A stretch of DNA of 64,000 nucleotides from Ramlibacter ginsenosidimutans (GTDB lineage Bacteria; Pseudomonadota; Gammaproteobacteria; Burkholderiales; Burkholderiaceae_C): positions 62,001 through 126,000 of the forward strand of contig NZ_JAEPWM010000002.1 in NCBI RefSeq assembly GCF_016654015.1. The letters run 5' to 3'. The position numbers were made by a program, and so were the translations under genes. Shown one piece after another: positions 31,425-45,486 of this stretch. The stretch's first letter is position 1, and every line of letters begins with the position of its first letter. The notes below the pieces were generated by a model. It ran no database searches, was not told the DNA's origin, and saw only the letters and a program-made list of their open reading frames with translations.

Positions 31425-33734
31425 TCATCGGGCGGCGTTGGCGTCCGCGACGGTCAGGGCGGCGACGTTGACGATGCGGCGCACGGTCGTGCTGGCGGTC
31501 AGGATGTGCACCGGCTTGGCCGCGCCCAGCAGCACCGGGCCGATGGCGATGTTGCCGCCGGCGGCGGTCTTGAGCAGGTTGTAGGAGATGTTGGCCGCGT
31601 CGATGTTCGGCAGGACCAGCAGGTTCGCGTCGCCCGCCAGGGTGCTGTGCGGCATCACATGGGCGCGGGCGCGGTGGTCCAGCGCGATGTCGCCATGCAT
31701 TTCGCCATCGACCTCGAGCCACGGCGCCTGCTCGCGCAGCAGGTCCAGGGTGTCGCGCATCTTCTGCGCGCTGGGGTGGTTGCTGCTGCCGAAGTTGGAA
31801 TGGCTCAGCAGTGCAACCTTGGGCTTGAGGCCGAAGCGCAGCATTTCCTCCGCAGCCATGACGGTGATCTCGGCCAGCTGGCCGGCCGTGGGGTCGTAGT
31901 TGACGTGCGTGTCGACCAGGAAGACCTGGCGGTTCGGCAGCATCAGGCCGTTCATGGCGGCATACACATTGCAGCCCGGGCGCTTGCCGATCACTTGGTC
32001 GATGTAGCGCAGGTGGATGTCGGTGGTGCCCCAGGTGCCGCAGATCATGCCGTCGACATAGTCCTTGTGCAGCAGCATGGCGCCGATCAGCGTGAGGCGC
32101 CGGCGCATCTCGATCTTGGCCATCTGCACCGTGATGCCCTTGCGGTCGGTCATGCGGTGGTAGGTCTGCCAGAAGTCGCGGTAGCGCTCGTCGTACTCGG
32201 TGTTCACGACGTCGTAGTCGCGCCCCTCCTGCAGGCGCAGGCCGAACTTCTCGATGCGCTGCGCAATGATCTTCGAGCGGCCGATCAGCGTCGGTCGCGC
32301 GACGCCCTCGTCCGAGACGATCTGGGCGGCGCGCAGCACGCGCTCCTCCTCGCCTTCGCAGAAGGCCACGCGCTTCTTCGGCGCCGCCTTGGCCGCCGTG
32401 AAGATCGGCTTCATGGTCGTGCCGGAGGCATACACGAAGGTCTGCAGGTGCTCGCGGTAGGCGTCCATGTCCTTGACCGGACGCAGCGCCACGCCGCTCT
32501 CCTCGGCGGCCTTCGCGACCGCCGGGGCGATCTTGATCATGAGCCGCGGATCGAACGGCTTCGGGATCAGGTACTCGGGGCCGAAGGACAGTTGCTGCCC
32601 CGCGTAGGCCGCGGCCACCACTTCGCTCTGCTCCGCCTGCGCGAGCTCGGCGATGGCGTGCACCGCGGCGATTTCCATCTCCATGGTGATCGTCGTCGCG
32701 CCGGAATCCAGCGCGCCGCGGAAGATGTACGGGAAGCACAGGACGTTGTTGACCTGGTTCGGGTAGTCCGTGCGGCCGGTGGCGATGATGCAATCGGCAC
32801 GGGCGGCCTTCGCCACGTCCGGGTCGATCTCCGGGTTCGGGTTCGCCAGCGCGAGGATCAGCGGGTGGGCCGCCATCTTCTTCACCATCTCGGGCTTCAG
32901 CACGCCGCCTGCGGACAGGCCGAGGAACACGTCGGCGTCCTCGATGACTTCGCTCAGCGTGCGCGCCGAGGTCTCCTGCGCGAACTGGATCTTGTCCTCG
33001 TCCATCAGCTCCTTGCGGCCCTTGTAGACGACGCCCGCCAGGTCCGTGACGTAGATGTTCTTGCGCGGCACGCCCAGCTTCACCAGCAGGCCCAGGCAGG
33101 CGAGCGCCGCAGCACCGGCGCCCGAGGTCACCAGCTTCACGTCCTTCAGCTGCTTGCCCACCACCTTCAGGCCGTTGAGGATCGCCGCGCCGACCACGAT
33201 GGCCGTGCCGTGCTGGTCGTCGTGGAAGACCGGGATCTTCATGCGCTCGCGCAGCTTGCGCTCGACGTAGAAGCAGTCCGGTGCCTTGATGTCCTCGAGG
33301 TTCACGCCGCCGAAGGTCGGCTCGAGCGCCGCGATCACGTCGACCAGCTTGTCCAGGTTGTCCTTCTCGGCGATCTCGATGTCGAACACGTCGATGCCGG
33401 CGAACTTCTTGAACAGGACCGCCTTGCCTTCCATCACCGGCTTGGCCGCCAGCGGGCCGATGTCGCCCAGCCCGAGCACCGCCGTGCCGTTGGTGATCAC
33501 CGCCACCAGGTTGCCCCGCGCGGTGTAGCGGAACGCGGCGGTGGGATCCTTGACGATCTCTTCGCAAGGCGCGGCCACGCCGGGCGAATAGGCCAGCGAC
33601 AGGTCATGCTGGTTGACGAGCTGCTTGGTCGCCGCGATCTGCACCTTGCCCGGTGTCGGATGCTCGTGGTACTCGAGCGCCGCGCGGCGCAGTTCGTCGC
33701 GCTTGTCGGAGGCCTGGGACGGAGTGGAGGACAT
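31425..33734 (-). CDS. maeB: NADP-dependent malic enzyme with phosphotransacetylase-like domain
   Basis: A 769-residue MaeB-type protein. Residues 1 to about 430 are the malic enzyme: [26 protein letters not shown], the NAD(P) site and [28 protein letters not shown]. Residues about 440-769 are a phosphotransacetylase-like regulatory domain ([19 protein letters not shown]... [15 protein letters not shown]) with no PTA activity in the known enzymes but allosteric acetyl-CoA sensing. It decarboxylates malate to pyruvate making NADPH. ATG 33734 has GGAGACC upstream. It is a single-gene unit divergent from the glutamate dehydrogenase gene. Confidence 0.95.
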   Translation of the reverse strand: MSSTPSQASDKRDELRRAALEYHEHPTPGKVQIAATKQLVNQHDLSLAYSPGVAAPCEEIVKDPTAAFRYTARGNLVAVITNGTAVLGLGDIGPLAAKPVMEGKAVLFKKFAGIDVFDIEIAEKDNLDKLVDVIAALEPTFGGVNLEDIKAPDCFYVERKLRERMKIPVFHDDQHGTAIVVGAAILNGLKVVGKQLKDVKLVTSGAGAAALACLGLLVKLGVPRKNIYVTDLAGVVYKGRKELMDEDKIQFAQETSARTLSEVIEDADVFLGLSAGGVLKPEMVKKMAAHPLILALANPNPEIDPDVAKAARADCIIATGRTDYPNQVNNVLCFPYIFRGALDSGATTITMEMEIAAVHAIAELAQAEQSEVVAAAYAGQQLSFGPEYLIPKPFDPRLMIKIAPAVAKAAEESGVALRPVKDMDAYREHLQTFVYASGTTMKPIFTAAKAAPKKRVAFCEGEEERVLRAAQIVSDEGVARPTLIGRSKIIAQRIEKFGLRLQEGRDYDVVNTEYDERYRDFWQTYHRMTDRKGITVQMAKIEMRRRLTLIGAMLLHKDYVDGMICGTWGTTDIHLRYIDQVIGKRPGCNVYAAMNGLMLPNRQVFLVDTHVNYDPTAGQLAEITVMAAEEMLRFGLKPKVALLSHSNFGSSNHPSAQKMRDTLDLLREQAPWLEVDGEMHGDIALDHRARAHVMPHSTLAGDANLLVLPNIDAANISYNLLKTAAGGNIAIGPVLLGAAKPVHILTASTTVRRIVNVAALTVADANAAR

Positions 33735-33890
33735 TTCGGGGGTCTCCTGGACGCCGATGCTGCAGGCGTCTTGTTCTGCAAGGAAAAGAGGCTGGGATTG
33801 TAGACCTCCGTCCTGCTTGGGGCCGGGGAAACCCTAGCGGACTGGCGCCCCGCCCATGCAGGTTGCGCATACCCTTGCCGGCAAAGAGCA

Positions 33891-33920
33891 TTGGCGCGCG
33901 CGGCGGTGCGACCGTACAGT
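33891..33920 (+). promoter_or_regulatory. Possible promoter of the glutamate dehydrogenase gene
   Basis: TTGGCG (33891-33896) and TACAGT (33915-33920) are separated by 18 bases, a moderate match to sigma-70 boxes. The start would fall near 33927, just before the Shine-Dalgarno AGGAGG and ATG 33943. The window around it is GC-rich, so chance is possible. Confidence 0.35.
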
Positions 33921-33942
33921 GCACCTGCCCAGGAGGAAGCAC

Positions 33943-36900
33943 ATGGCTGCCATCACCGAAGCCCAGCGCGAGGAGCGGATCGCCGCTGTCGTCGCGCGGG
34001 CAGACCCCCGCGAATCCACCGGCGACGTCCCGCTGGATACCTTCTCGCGAGAATACTTCCGCCAGGTGGACCTGGACGACCTCGACGAGCGAACGCCCGA
34101 GGACCTGCTGGGCGCCTTGCTGTCGCACTGGCAGTTCGCCTCGCAGCGCACGCCCGGTGTGCCCAAGGTGCGCGTGTTCAGTCCCTCGCCTGGCGCGGAC
34201 GGCTGGGGTTCACGCCACAGCGTCGTGCAGGTCGTCAACGACGACATGCCCTTCCTCGTCGACTCGGTCTCGCTGGAGATCGCACGGCAGGGCCTGGTGG
34301 TCCACCTCATCGTGCATCCGGTCTTTGCGGTGAAGCGGGATGCCCGAGGCGTTCTGCAGTCGGTCGCGCCGCGGTCCGCCGCGCCCGACCTGCCGCGCGA
34401 ATCCTGGATGTACATCGAGGTCGATCGCATGGTGGATGCGGAACAGCGCGCCGCGCTGTGCCACGGCATCGAGCGCGTGCTGGCCGACGTGCGCGCCGCA
34501 GTCACCGACTGGAAAGCCATGGTCGCGCGGCTGGACGAGGCGCAGCAGGAGCTCGCCTCGCCGCCTCCCGGCCTAGCCCCCGAGGAGGCCGCCGAGAGCC
34601 GTGCCTTCCTGCAGTGGCTGGCCGACGACCATTTCACCCTGCTGGGGTACCGCCGGCATGACCTGGTCGAGCGGGACGGCGAACTGGCGCTGCAGGTGGT
34701 GCCGGGCAGCGGGCTGGGTTTGCTGCGCGAGGGCCACGGCGAGCAGTCCGCCAGCTTCGCGGCGCTGCCGCCGCAGGCGCGGGCGTTGGCGCGCACACCT
34801 TCGCCGCCGCTCACGGTCACCAAGGCGAATACGCGCTCGACCGTGCACAGGGATGGCTACACCGACTACATCGGCGTCAAGCGCTTCGACGCGCAGGGCA
34901 AGGTGCTGGGCGAGGACCGCTTCATCGGCCTCTTCACTTCCAGCGCCTACGCGGCGCGCGTGGCCGAAGTGCCGCTGCTGCGGCGCAAGGTCGAAGCGGT
35001 CGCAAAGCGCGCCGGCTATGCGCCCGCCGGCCACCTCGCCAAGGCGCTGGAGCATACGCTGGAGACATTCCCGCGCGACGACCTGTTCCAGATCCCCGAG
35101 GACGAACTGTTCGACACGGCCACCGGCATTCTCGCGGTGGGCGAGCGCCATCGCGTGCGCCTCTTCATGTGGCAAGACCGCTTCCAGCGCTTCGTCTCGT
35201 TCCTGGTGTTCGTGCCGCGCGAGAGCTTCTCCACGCAGCTGCGCCTGAAGTTCCAGCGCATCCTGATGCAGCAGCTGGATGGCACGCACATCGACTTCGA
35301 CGTGCTGCTCTCCGGCACCCAGCTCGCGCGCATCCACTTCACCGTGCGCGTGGCGCCGCATCCCATGCCGGCGATCGACCGCAAGGACCTGGAGCGCAGG
35401 CTGGCCACGGTCGCGCGCCGCTGGGAAGACGAGCTGCGCGACGCCCTGGTCGAGGCCGAGGGCGAAGCGCGTGGACTCGAGATGGACCGCCGCTGGAGCG
35501 CCGCGTTCCCCGTCGCCTACCGGGAACGCGTGACGGTGCGCGCCGCCGTGCACGACATCCGCAAGCTGGAGTCCCTCACAGAGGAACAGCCGCTGGCGCT
35601 GGCGCTCTACTGGCCGCTCGGTGCGCCCGAGGGTCGCCTGGGACTGAAGGTGTACCGGCTCGGCGCGCCGGTGGTGCTGTCCGACAGCCTGCCCATGCTG
35701 GAGCGCATGGGCGTGCGCGTGCTGGCCGAGGACAACCACCGCATCGAGGTGGGCACCGGCGCGCCCATGTACCTGCACGACTTCGCCCTGGAGGCGCAGC
35801 CGAACGAGGAGGTCGATCCGCAGGCCCTCGCCCGCCTGTTCGAGGATGCGTTCGCGCGCGTGTTCCGCGGCGAGGTGGAGAACGACGACTTCAACCGGCT
35901 GGTGCTGCTGGCTGCGCTCTCCGCGGAGGAAATCGTGGTGCTGCGCGCCTATGCGCGCTACCTGCAGCAGATCGGCTTCGCGCAGTCGCAGGCCACGATC
36001 GCCGCGACGCTGGCCGCGCAGCCGCGGATCGCGCGCATGCTGGTGTCGCTGTTCCGGCTGCGCTTCGATCCGAAGACGCACGACGAGGCCGGCGCCACCG
36101 CGCAGGTGAACGCGCTCGGCCAAGCCCTGGACAAGGTGAGCAACCTGTCCGAAGACCGCGTGCTGCGCCAGTTGCTGGCACTGGTGCAGGCGACGCTGCG
36201 CACGAACTACTGGCGCACGGGCGTAGGCGCGAGCGGCGAGCCCGGCCCGCGGCGCGCCTTCCTCAGTTTCAAGCTCGACTCGCACCAGGTGCCCGGGCTG
36301 CCGCAGCCGCGGCCGCTGTACGAGATCTGGGTGTACGCGCCGCGCTTCGAGGGCATCCACCTGCGTGGCGGCAAGGTGGCGCGAGGCGGCCTGCGCTGGT
36401 CCGACCGCCCCGACGACTTCCGCACCGAGGTGCTGGGCCTGGTCAAGGCGCAGATGGTGAAGAACACCGTGATCGTGCCGGTGGGCTCCAAGGGCGGCTT
36501 CGTGCTGAAGAAAGCGCCGCCCGCCAGCGACCGCGAGGCCTTCATGAAGGAGGGCGTGGCCTGCTACCAGGACTACCTGCGCGCGCTGCTGGATCTCACC
36601 GACAACCTGGTGAACGGCAAGGTGGTGCCGCCGCCGCAGGTGGTCCGCATCGATGGCGACGATCCCTACCTCGTGGTCGCGGCCGACAAGGGCACGGCCA
36701 CCTTCTCGGACTACGCCAACGGCATCAGCGCGGAATACGGATTCTGGCTCGGCGACGCCTTCGCCTCCGGCGGCAGCAAGGGCTACGACCACAAGGCGAT
36801 GGGCATCACGGCGCGCGGTGCGTGGGAGAGCGTCAAGCGCCACTTCCGCGAGCTGGGCCTCGACACGCAGACCACCGACTTCAGTGTCGTCGGCATCGGC

Positions 36901-38748
36901 GACATGTCGGGCGACGTGTTCGGCAACGGCATGCTGCTCTCGAAGCACATCCGGCTGCTGGCCGCCTTCGACCACAGGCACATCTTCATCGACCCCGATC
37001 CGGACACGCAGCGCTCCGTCGCCGAGCGCGAGCGCCTGTTCCAACTGCCCCGCTCCTCCTGGGGCGATTACGACACCTCCCTGATCTCCGCGGGGGGCGG
37101 CGTGTGGTCGCGCTCGGAAAAGTCCATCACGCTGTCGCCGCAGGCGCGTGCCGCGTTGGGCATCGAAGCGGTGCAACTCACGCCCGCGGAACTCGTGCAC
37201 GCGATCCTGCAGGCGCCAGCGGACCTCCTCTACAACGGGGGCATCGGCACCTACGTGAAGGCCTCGGGCGAATCGAACGCGCAGGTGGGCGACCGTGCCA
37301 ACGACGCGGTCCGCATCGACGGCGCGCAACTGCGATGCAAGGTGGTGGCCGAGGGCGGCAACCTGGGCTTCACCCAGCGCGGGCGCATCGAGGCGGCCTT
37401 GAAGGGCGTGAAGATCAACACGGACGCGATCGACAACTCCGCGGGCGTGGACACGTCCGACCACGAGGTGAACATCAAGATCCTGCTGGGCATCGCGCAA
37501 TCGGACGGCGAGCTCACGCAGAAGCAGCGCGACCAGCTGCTGCCGCAGATGACCGACGAGATCGCGGCCCTGGTGCTGCGCGACAACTACTTCCAGACCC
37601 AGGAGCTCTCGGTGGGCGGGCGCATCGCGCCGCGCCAGCTCGAAGAGCAGGCGCGCTTCATCCGCTTCCTGGAAAAAGAGGGCGAGCTCGATCGCGCGAT
37701 CGAATTCCTGCCTTCGGACGAGACCATCGTGGAACGCAAGGCCAAGGGCCTGGGCCTTACCAGCCCCGAGCGCGCCGTGCTGCTCGCGTACGGCAAGATG
37801 TGGCTCGACGGGCAGCTGATCGCCTCCGACCTGCCGGAAGATCCCTGGATCGCCACGGCGCTGGAGCGCTACTTCCCCGCGCAGCTGAAGGACAAGTTCG
37901 CCGCGTACATCCCGCGCCATCCCCTGCGGCGCGAGATCATCGTGACGCATGTCGTGAACAGCATGGTGAACCGGGTCGGACCGACCTTCGTGCACCGGCT
38001 TGGCGAGATCACGGGCGCCACTCCGCCGCAGGTGGTGCGCGCGTATCTCGCCAGTCGCGAGGTGTTCGGACTGGTGCCGCTGTGGCAGCAGATCGAGGCG
38101 CTGGACAATCGCGTGCCCGATGCGACGCAGGCGGAGATGGTGCTGGCGCTGCGCGGGCTGATCAGCCGCGCGACCACCTGGTTCCTGCGTTCGCGTCGGC
38201 TGGCGGAGCCCACGCAGCAACAGGTGGCCCGCTTCGCACCCGCCGTGCAGGCGCTGCGTGCGCACGATGCCGCCGCGGGCCTGCGCTCGCCGCGAGCGGA
38301 GAACTGGATCGAGAGCGGCGTGCCGCCGGAACTCGCGACGCTGGTGGACGGCAGCGAACGCCTCTATTCCGCCCTGGACATCGCGGAAACCGCGGCCGAC
38401 GCGCAACGGCCGCTGGAGCTCACCGCGCAGGTGCATGCGGGGGTGGGGCAGCGCCTGGGCCTCGAGCGCATGCGCCAGCAGATCGAGCAACTGCCCGCGG
38501 AGAGCTACTGGCAGGGCCTGGCCAAGCTCGCCCTCACCGACGACCTGGTGGACCTGCAGCGCTCGATCGCGCAGCAAGCGCTGCGCCATGCGGACGGCGA
38601 CGCGCGCGCGGTGCTGGACCGCTGGGAACAGGGCAACCGCCAGGCGCTCGAACGCGCCCACCGCCTGCTGCTGGACATGCAGGACACGCAAACGGGCGAC
38701 CTGGCGATGCTGTCGGTCGCCTTGCGCGAATTGCGCAACCTCGTGTGA
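33943..38748 (+). CDS. NAD-specific glutamate dehydrogenase, large (about 180 kDa) type
   Basis: A 1601-residue protein of the GDH2/L_180 type, which deaminates glutamate to 2-oxoglutarate with NAD+. The N-terminal 700 residues hold ACT-like regulatory modules; the catalytic part starts around residue 780 with HLRGGKVARGGLRWSDRPDDFRTEVLGLVKAQMVKN, followed by VPVGSKGGFVLKKAPP (catalytic-lysine region), VVGIGDMSGDVFGNGMLLS (NAD-binding region) and DNSAGVDTSDHEVNIKILL. About 500 C-terminal residues complete it. It is in one piece with no frameshift. ATG 33943 follows a strong AGGAGG Shine-Dalgarno; the earlier in-frame ATG at 33856 lacks one. Single transcription unit, divergent from maeB. Confidence 0.95.
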   Translation: MAAITEAQREERIAAVVARADPRESTGDVPLDTFSREYFRQVDLDDLDERTPEDLLGALLSHWQFASQRTPGVPKVRVFSPSPGADGWGSRHSVVQVVNDDMPFLVDSVSLEIARQGLVVHLIVHPVFAVKRDARGVLQSVAPRSAAPDLPRESWMYIEVDRMVDAEQRAALCHGIERVLADVRAAVTDWKAMVARLDEAQQELASPPPGLAPEEAAESRAFLQWLADDHFTLLGYRRHDLVERDGELALQVVPGSGLGLLREGHGEQSASFAALPPQARALARTPSPPLTVTKANTRSTVHRDGYTDYIGVKRFDAQGKVLGEDRFIGLFTSSAYAARVAEVPLLRRKVEAVAKRAGYAPAGHLAKALEHTLETFPRDDLFQIPEDELFDTATGILAVGERHRVRLFMWQDRFQRFVSFLVFVPRESFSTQLRLKFQRILMQQLDGTHIDFDVLLSGTQLARIHFTVRVAPHPMPAIDRKDLERRLATVARRWEDELRDALVEAEGEARGLEMDRRWSAAFPVAYRERVTVRAAVHDIRKLESLTEEQPLALALYWPLGAPEGRLGLKVYRLGAPVVLSDSLPMLERMGVRVLAEDNHRIEVGTGAPMYLHDFALEAQPNEEVDPQALARLFEDAFARVFRGEVENDDFNRLVLLAALSAEEIVVLRAYARYLQQIGFAQSQATIAATLAAQPRIARMLVSLFRLRFDPKTHDEAGATAQVNALGQALDKVSNLSEDRVLRQLLALVQATLRTNYWRTGVGASGEPGPRRAFLSFKLDSHQVPGLPQPRPLYEIWVYAPRFEGIHLRGGKVARGGLRWSDRPDDFRTEVLGLVKAQMVKNTVIVPVGSKGGFVLKKAPPASDREAFMKEGVACYQDYLRALLDLTDNLVNGKVVPPPQVVRIDGDDPYLVVAADKGTATFSDYANGISAEYGFWLGDAFASGGSKGYDHKAMGITARGAWESVKRHFRELGLDTQTTDFSVVGIGDMSGDVFGNGMLLSKHIRLLAAFDHRHIFIDPDPDTQRSVAERERLFQLPRSSWGDYDTSLISAGGGVWSRSEKSITLSPQARAALGIEAVQLTPAELVHAILQAPADLLYNGGIGTYVKASGESNAQVGDRANDAVRIDGAQLRCKVVAEGGNLGFTQRGRIEAALKGVKINTDAIDNSAGVDTSDHEVNIKILLGIAQSDGELTQKQRDQLLPQMTDEIAALVLRDNYFQTQELSVGGRIAPRQLEEQARFIRFLEKEGELDRAIEFLPSDETIVERKAKGLGLTSPERAVLLAYGKMWLDGQLIASDLPEDPWIATALERYFPAQLKDKFAAYIPRHPLRREIIVTHVVNSMVNRVGPTFVHRLGEITGATPPQVVRAYLASREVFGLVPLWQQIEALDNRVPDATQAEMVLALRGLISRATTWFLRSRRLAEPTQQQVARFAPAVQALRAHDAAAGLRSPRAENWIESGVPPELATLVDGSERLYSALDIAETAADAQRPLELTAQVHAGVGQRLGLERMRQQIEQLPAESYWQGLAKLALTDDLVDLQRSIAQQALRHADGDARAVLDRWEQGNRQALERAHRLLLDMQDTQTGDLAMLSVALRELRNLV

Positions 38749-39056
38749 CGCACTGGGCAGCCGCAGGTGGCACCGACGGTCGGGCACGGGCGGGGGCGCA
38801 TCGTCGGTGAACTCTCCGTGCCGCACCCGGAGCTGCCGCGACTGCTCACGCGCATAGCGGTCACCCGCTATGGGCACGCGACGCCGGTCCCGGTTCCGGG
38901 CGCACTGCGCAGGCTGCCGGCGCCGCCGGAGAGCGGCGCCTGCGCTTCACCCACAGTGACTGGGCAGCTTATTCCGTGTTCGAGGAAGCGTTCACCTTGG
39001 GCCACCGCGCGGGTGGCGGGTAGAAGCACACGGGTCGCGGCGCGAAGCCGCCCGGA
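38749..39056. other. Intergenic gap between glutamate dehydrogenase and the pilin gene
   Basis: About 300 bases between convergent genes. I see no open frame with a Shine-Dalgarno. A perfect 8-bp stem with a 6-base loop (38919-38926 with 38933-38940, GGCGCCGC/GCGGCGCC) and a weaker ATAGCG/CGCTAT stem near 38853 could help end transcription, but neither has a T-tract. Confidence 0.5.
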
Positions 39057-39563
39057 TCAGGGGCCGAACGCTTCGGTCGAGAAGGTGGTGGTGTCCGAGC
39101 GACAGTTGGCCGGCAGGGCATTGCGCACGAAGCTCAGGTCCGAGCCGCAGATCCAGCCGTGCACGCTGGTGCCGAGATCGGCCGGCGTCGTCATGGCCGT
39201 CGTACTGTCCGCCTTCGCCGGCACCATGTAGACGAAGCGCCCGTTCATGCTGCTGTCGAGGTTGGTGATCGCGATGCGGATGACGCCATTCGACGAGGTC
39301 TGGACGCCGCCGGCGTACTCCGTCGCGCCGCCGGTGCCTTCGCAACCCCATCCCCCGGGCGGCGGCATGCTGTCTAGCGTGGGATAGCTCTCCGAGACCA
39401 TGTTCTTGCACTGGCTGGCGGCCATCACGACCTCGGACACCCGGGCACGCCGGGTGTAGTCGCGCATCTGCGCCATGGCGATCGATGCCAGGACGGCCGC
39501 GATGCACACGGTGACGATCAACTCCACCAGGGTGAAGCCGGACTGTTGGCGCGAACGTCTCAT
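39057..39563 (-). CDS. Type IV pilin / PilE-like prepilin
   Basis: A 168-residue prepilin. The short basic leader MRRSRQQSG ends with the PilD cleavage site, Gly9 before Phe+1, followed by the hydrophobic N-terminal helix FTLVELIVTVCIAAVLASIA with the conserved Glu5. The globular part has a C-terminal region with cysteines (WICGSD and NCRSD; also CKNM and GCEG earlier), typical of the disulfide-closed D-region of major pilins. Start ATG 39563 has GAGGGA as Shine-Dalgarno; an ATG at 39578 is an alternative with 5 more leader residues. No other pilus genes lie nearby, so it is an orphan pilin. A good sigma-70 promoter is upstream. Confidence 0.88.
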   Translation of the reverse strand: MRRSRQQSGFTLVELIVTVCIAAVLASIAMAQMRDYTRRARVSEVVMAASQCKNMVSESYPTLDSMPPPGGWGCEGTGGATEYAGGVQTSSNGVIRIAITNLDSSMNGRFVYMVPAKADSTTAMTTPADLGTSVHGWICGSDLSFVRNALPANCRSDTTTFSTEAFGP

Positions 39564-39631
39564 GGGTGTTTCCCTCATGGGTCAGTAGGCAAGCGCCGTG
39601 CCACCAGCCAACCCGTGAATTAATTCGCATG

Positions 39632-39660
39632 AGCATACTTCGGGCTGACGCGAATGTCAG
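39632..39660 (-). promoter_or_regulatory. Sigma-70 promoter of the pilin gene
   Basis: On the minus strand CTGACA (39660-39655) and TATGCT (39637-39632) are separated by exactly 17 bases (5 of 6 and 4 of 6 consensus matches). Transcription would start near 39625, leaving a leader of about 60 bases that is locally A/T-rich (AATTAATT). Confidence 0.6.
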
Positions 39661-39710
39661 CTTCTGTAGCAAATCCTGCCCTCTCCCGCCCGCGCGCGCT
39701 CAGGTCCGCG

Positions 39711-41108
<1,398 letters not shown>

Positions 41109-41126
41109 GCGCCCATTCTCCCGGAA

Positions 41127-41807
41127 TCAGGCGTTCAGTTGCGCGAGCCGCTCGGGCGTGCCCACGTCGATCCAGGTGCCTTGGTAGAGCTCCGCCCCGA
41201 CTTGCCCGCGGTCCATGGCCGCGCGCAGCAGCGGCGCCAGCGGGACCTTCAGCCCCTGGGGGTTGCCCCGGGGAATGCTGTCGAACAAGGCCTGGCGGAG
41301 CAGGGCGACCGTCGAATAGGTGTAGCGAACGTCGGCCTGGTTGAGGGCGCGCCCGTGCGCATCGAGTCCGAAGTCGCCCTTCGTGTTGTGCGGCGGGTTG
41401 GGGACGAGGACCAGGTGCGCCACGTCCTTGCCGGCCCGAAAGCGGTCGTAGGCGGCGCGCGTGAACAGGAAGCCGGGCATGTACACGTCGCCCGCCACCA
41501 GCCAGAAGCATTCGTCCAGCTGCGGCAGCGCGCGCGCGATGCCGCCCGCGGTCTCCAGCGCGCCGCCGAAGTCACGGCCCTCGTGCGAGTACACGATGCG
41601 CGCGCCTTCGCCTGTCTCGTGCCCGTAGTGGTCCTCGATCTGCTCGCCGAGCCAGGCGGTGTTGATCACCACGTCGCGAAACCCGCAGTGCGCGAAGGCA
41701 TCGAGGTGGTATTCGACCAGGGGCTTGCCCTTCACCTTCAGCAGGGGCTTGGGGCAGGTGTCGGTGAGCGGCCGCATGCGCTCGCCGCGGCCCGCCGCCA
41801 GGATCAT
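41127..41807 (-). CDS. murU: N-acetylmuramate-alpha-1-phosphate uridylyltransferase
   Basis: A 226-residue nucleotidyltransferase. The N terminus MILAAGRGERMRPLTDTCPKPLLKV is the classical sugar-nucleotidyltransferase motif and LVAGDVYMPG carries the metal-binding Asp. The length is that of MurU rather than the longer GalU/RmlA. With AmgK it turns recycled MurNAc into UDP-MurNAc. ATG 41807 begins right at the first beta strand; homologues carry a few more residues, and the frame is open upstream with an ATT codon but no standard start before the speD stop, so start is slightly uncertain. Other NDP-sugar synthases are possible but the presence of amgK supports MurU. Confidence 0.82.
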   Translation of the reverse strand: MILAAGRGERMRPLTDTCPKPLLKVKGKPLVEYHLDAFAHCGFRDVVINTAWLGEQIEDHYGHETGEGARIVYSHEGRDFGGALETAGGIARALPQLDECFWLVAGDVYMPGFLFTRAAYDRFRAGKDVAHLVLVPNPPHNTKGDFGLDAHGRALNQADVRYTYSTVALLRQALFDSIPRGNPQGLKVPLAPLLRAAMDRGQVGAELYQGTWIDVGTPERLAQLNA

Positions 41808-41826
41808 CGCTTGTGCAATGCTGATG

Positions 41827-42204
41827 TCAGTTCTCCTCGCCCCGATCCAGCGAACGTTGTTCCGTCCACTCCGGCTGGAAGCGGTCGACCAGCGCCTCCA
41901 TCAGCCCGCGCGCGCGGGCCGAGTGGTCGCCGCTGAAGTTGCACACGTACACGTCGCAGGTGACCGCGCGCTCCTCGGCCCACGTGTGCAGGCAGACGTG
42001 CGACTCGGCCAGCAGCACCGTCGCCGTCACGCCACCCGGCCCCTTGCCGGCACCGGCAAAGGTGTGGAACAGCTGGTCCACCGGCTGCAGGCCCGCGGCG
42101 TGCACGGCCGACAGGCACCATTCGCCCAGCTTCGCTGCGTCGGTCAGCCAGGCGGGTTCGCAGCGGCAACGGTACAGGTCGGCGGTGAGGTGCAGGCCCT
42201 TCAT
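41827..42204 (-). CDS. speD: S-adenosylmethionine decarboxylase proenzyme (class 1b)
   Basis: A 125-residue proenzyme that self-cleaves to give a pyruvoyl enzyme making decarboxylated SAM for spermidine. The cleavage site is LLAESHVCLHTWAE: Ser68 becomes the pyruvoyl group; His and Cys of the same stretch are the processing and catalytic residues. The small size fits the bacterial class 1b dimer. The start ATG 42204 (MKGLHLTADLYRCRC) is typical; an upstream in-frame extension to 42285 is unlikely. No spermidine synthase (speE) gene is near. It precedes murU and pepP on the minus strand. Confidence 0.9.
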   Translation of the reverse strand: MKGLHLTADLYRCRCEPAWLTDAAKLGEWCLSAVHAAGLQPVDQLFHTFAGAGKGPGGVTATVLLAESHVCLHTWAEERAVTCDVYVCNFSGDHSARARGLMEALVDRFQPEWTEQRSLDRGEEN

Positions 42205-42392
42205 GGCTGCCAGTATGACAAAGGACGCCCGCTGCGCACGCATGACTGCGGCGCCGGCGACGGCAATGACAGAAGGATTTGGCATCTGCGAAGCGTGTCA
42301 TGCCGGGCGCGCAAGCGCCGCAGCCAAGGCCGCCAGGCCGGGTCATCTAAAATCGCGGGTTTCCCCCGATCCTTCCCCGGAGCAGCCCACCG

Positions 42393-45441
<3,049 letters not shown>

Positions 45442-45458
45442 GCGGGAGCCCTTCACGA

Positions 45459-45486
45459 AAAACGCGCCCAGCGGGGCGCGTTTTTT
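45459..45486. terminator. Bidirectional intrinsic terminator between gap and pirin
   Basis: CGCGCCC and GGGCGCG pair around a short AGCG loop (about 45463-45480), with an A run on the left and six T on the right (45481-45486). The T-tract ends at the pirin stop codon, so both convergent genes use it. Confidence 0.88.

Noticed and set aside
38851..38876. ATAGCG/CGCTAT hairpin as a terminator for the glutamate dehydrogenase gene
   Set aside because: No T-tract and only 6 bp; mentioned in the gap entry without a terminator call.
34573..38877. 1,434-codon open frame on the minus strand opposite the glutamate dehydrogenase gene
   Set aside because: High GC with third-position bias keeps the antisense frame open; its protein is His/Arg/Leu-rich low-quality sequence without motifs, while the plus-strand gene is a clear full-length enzyme.
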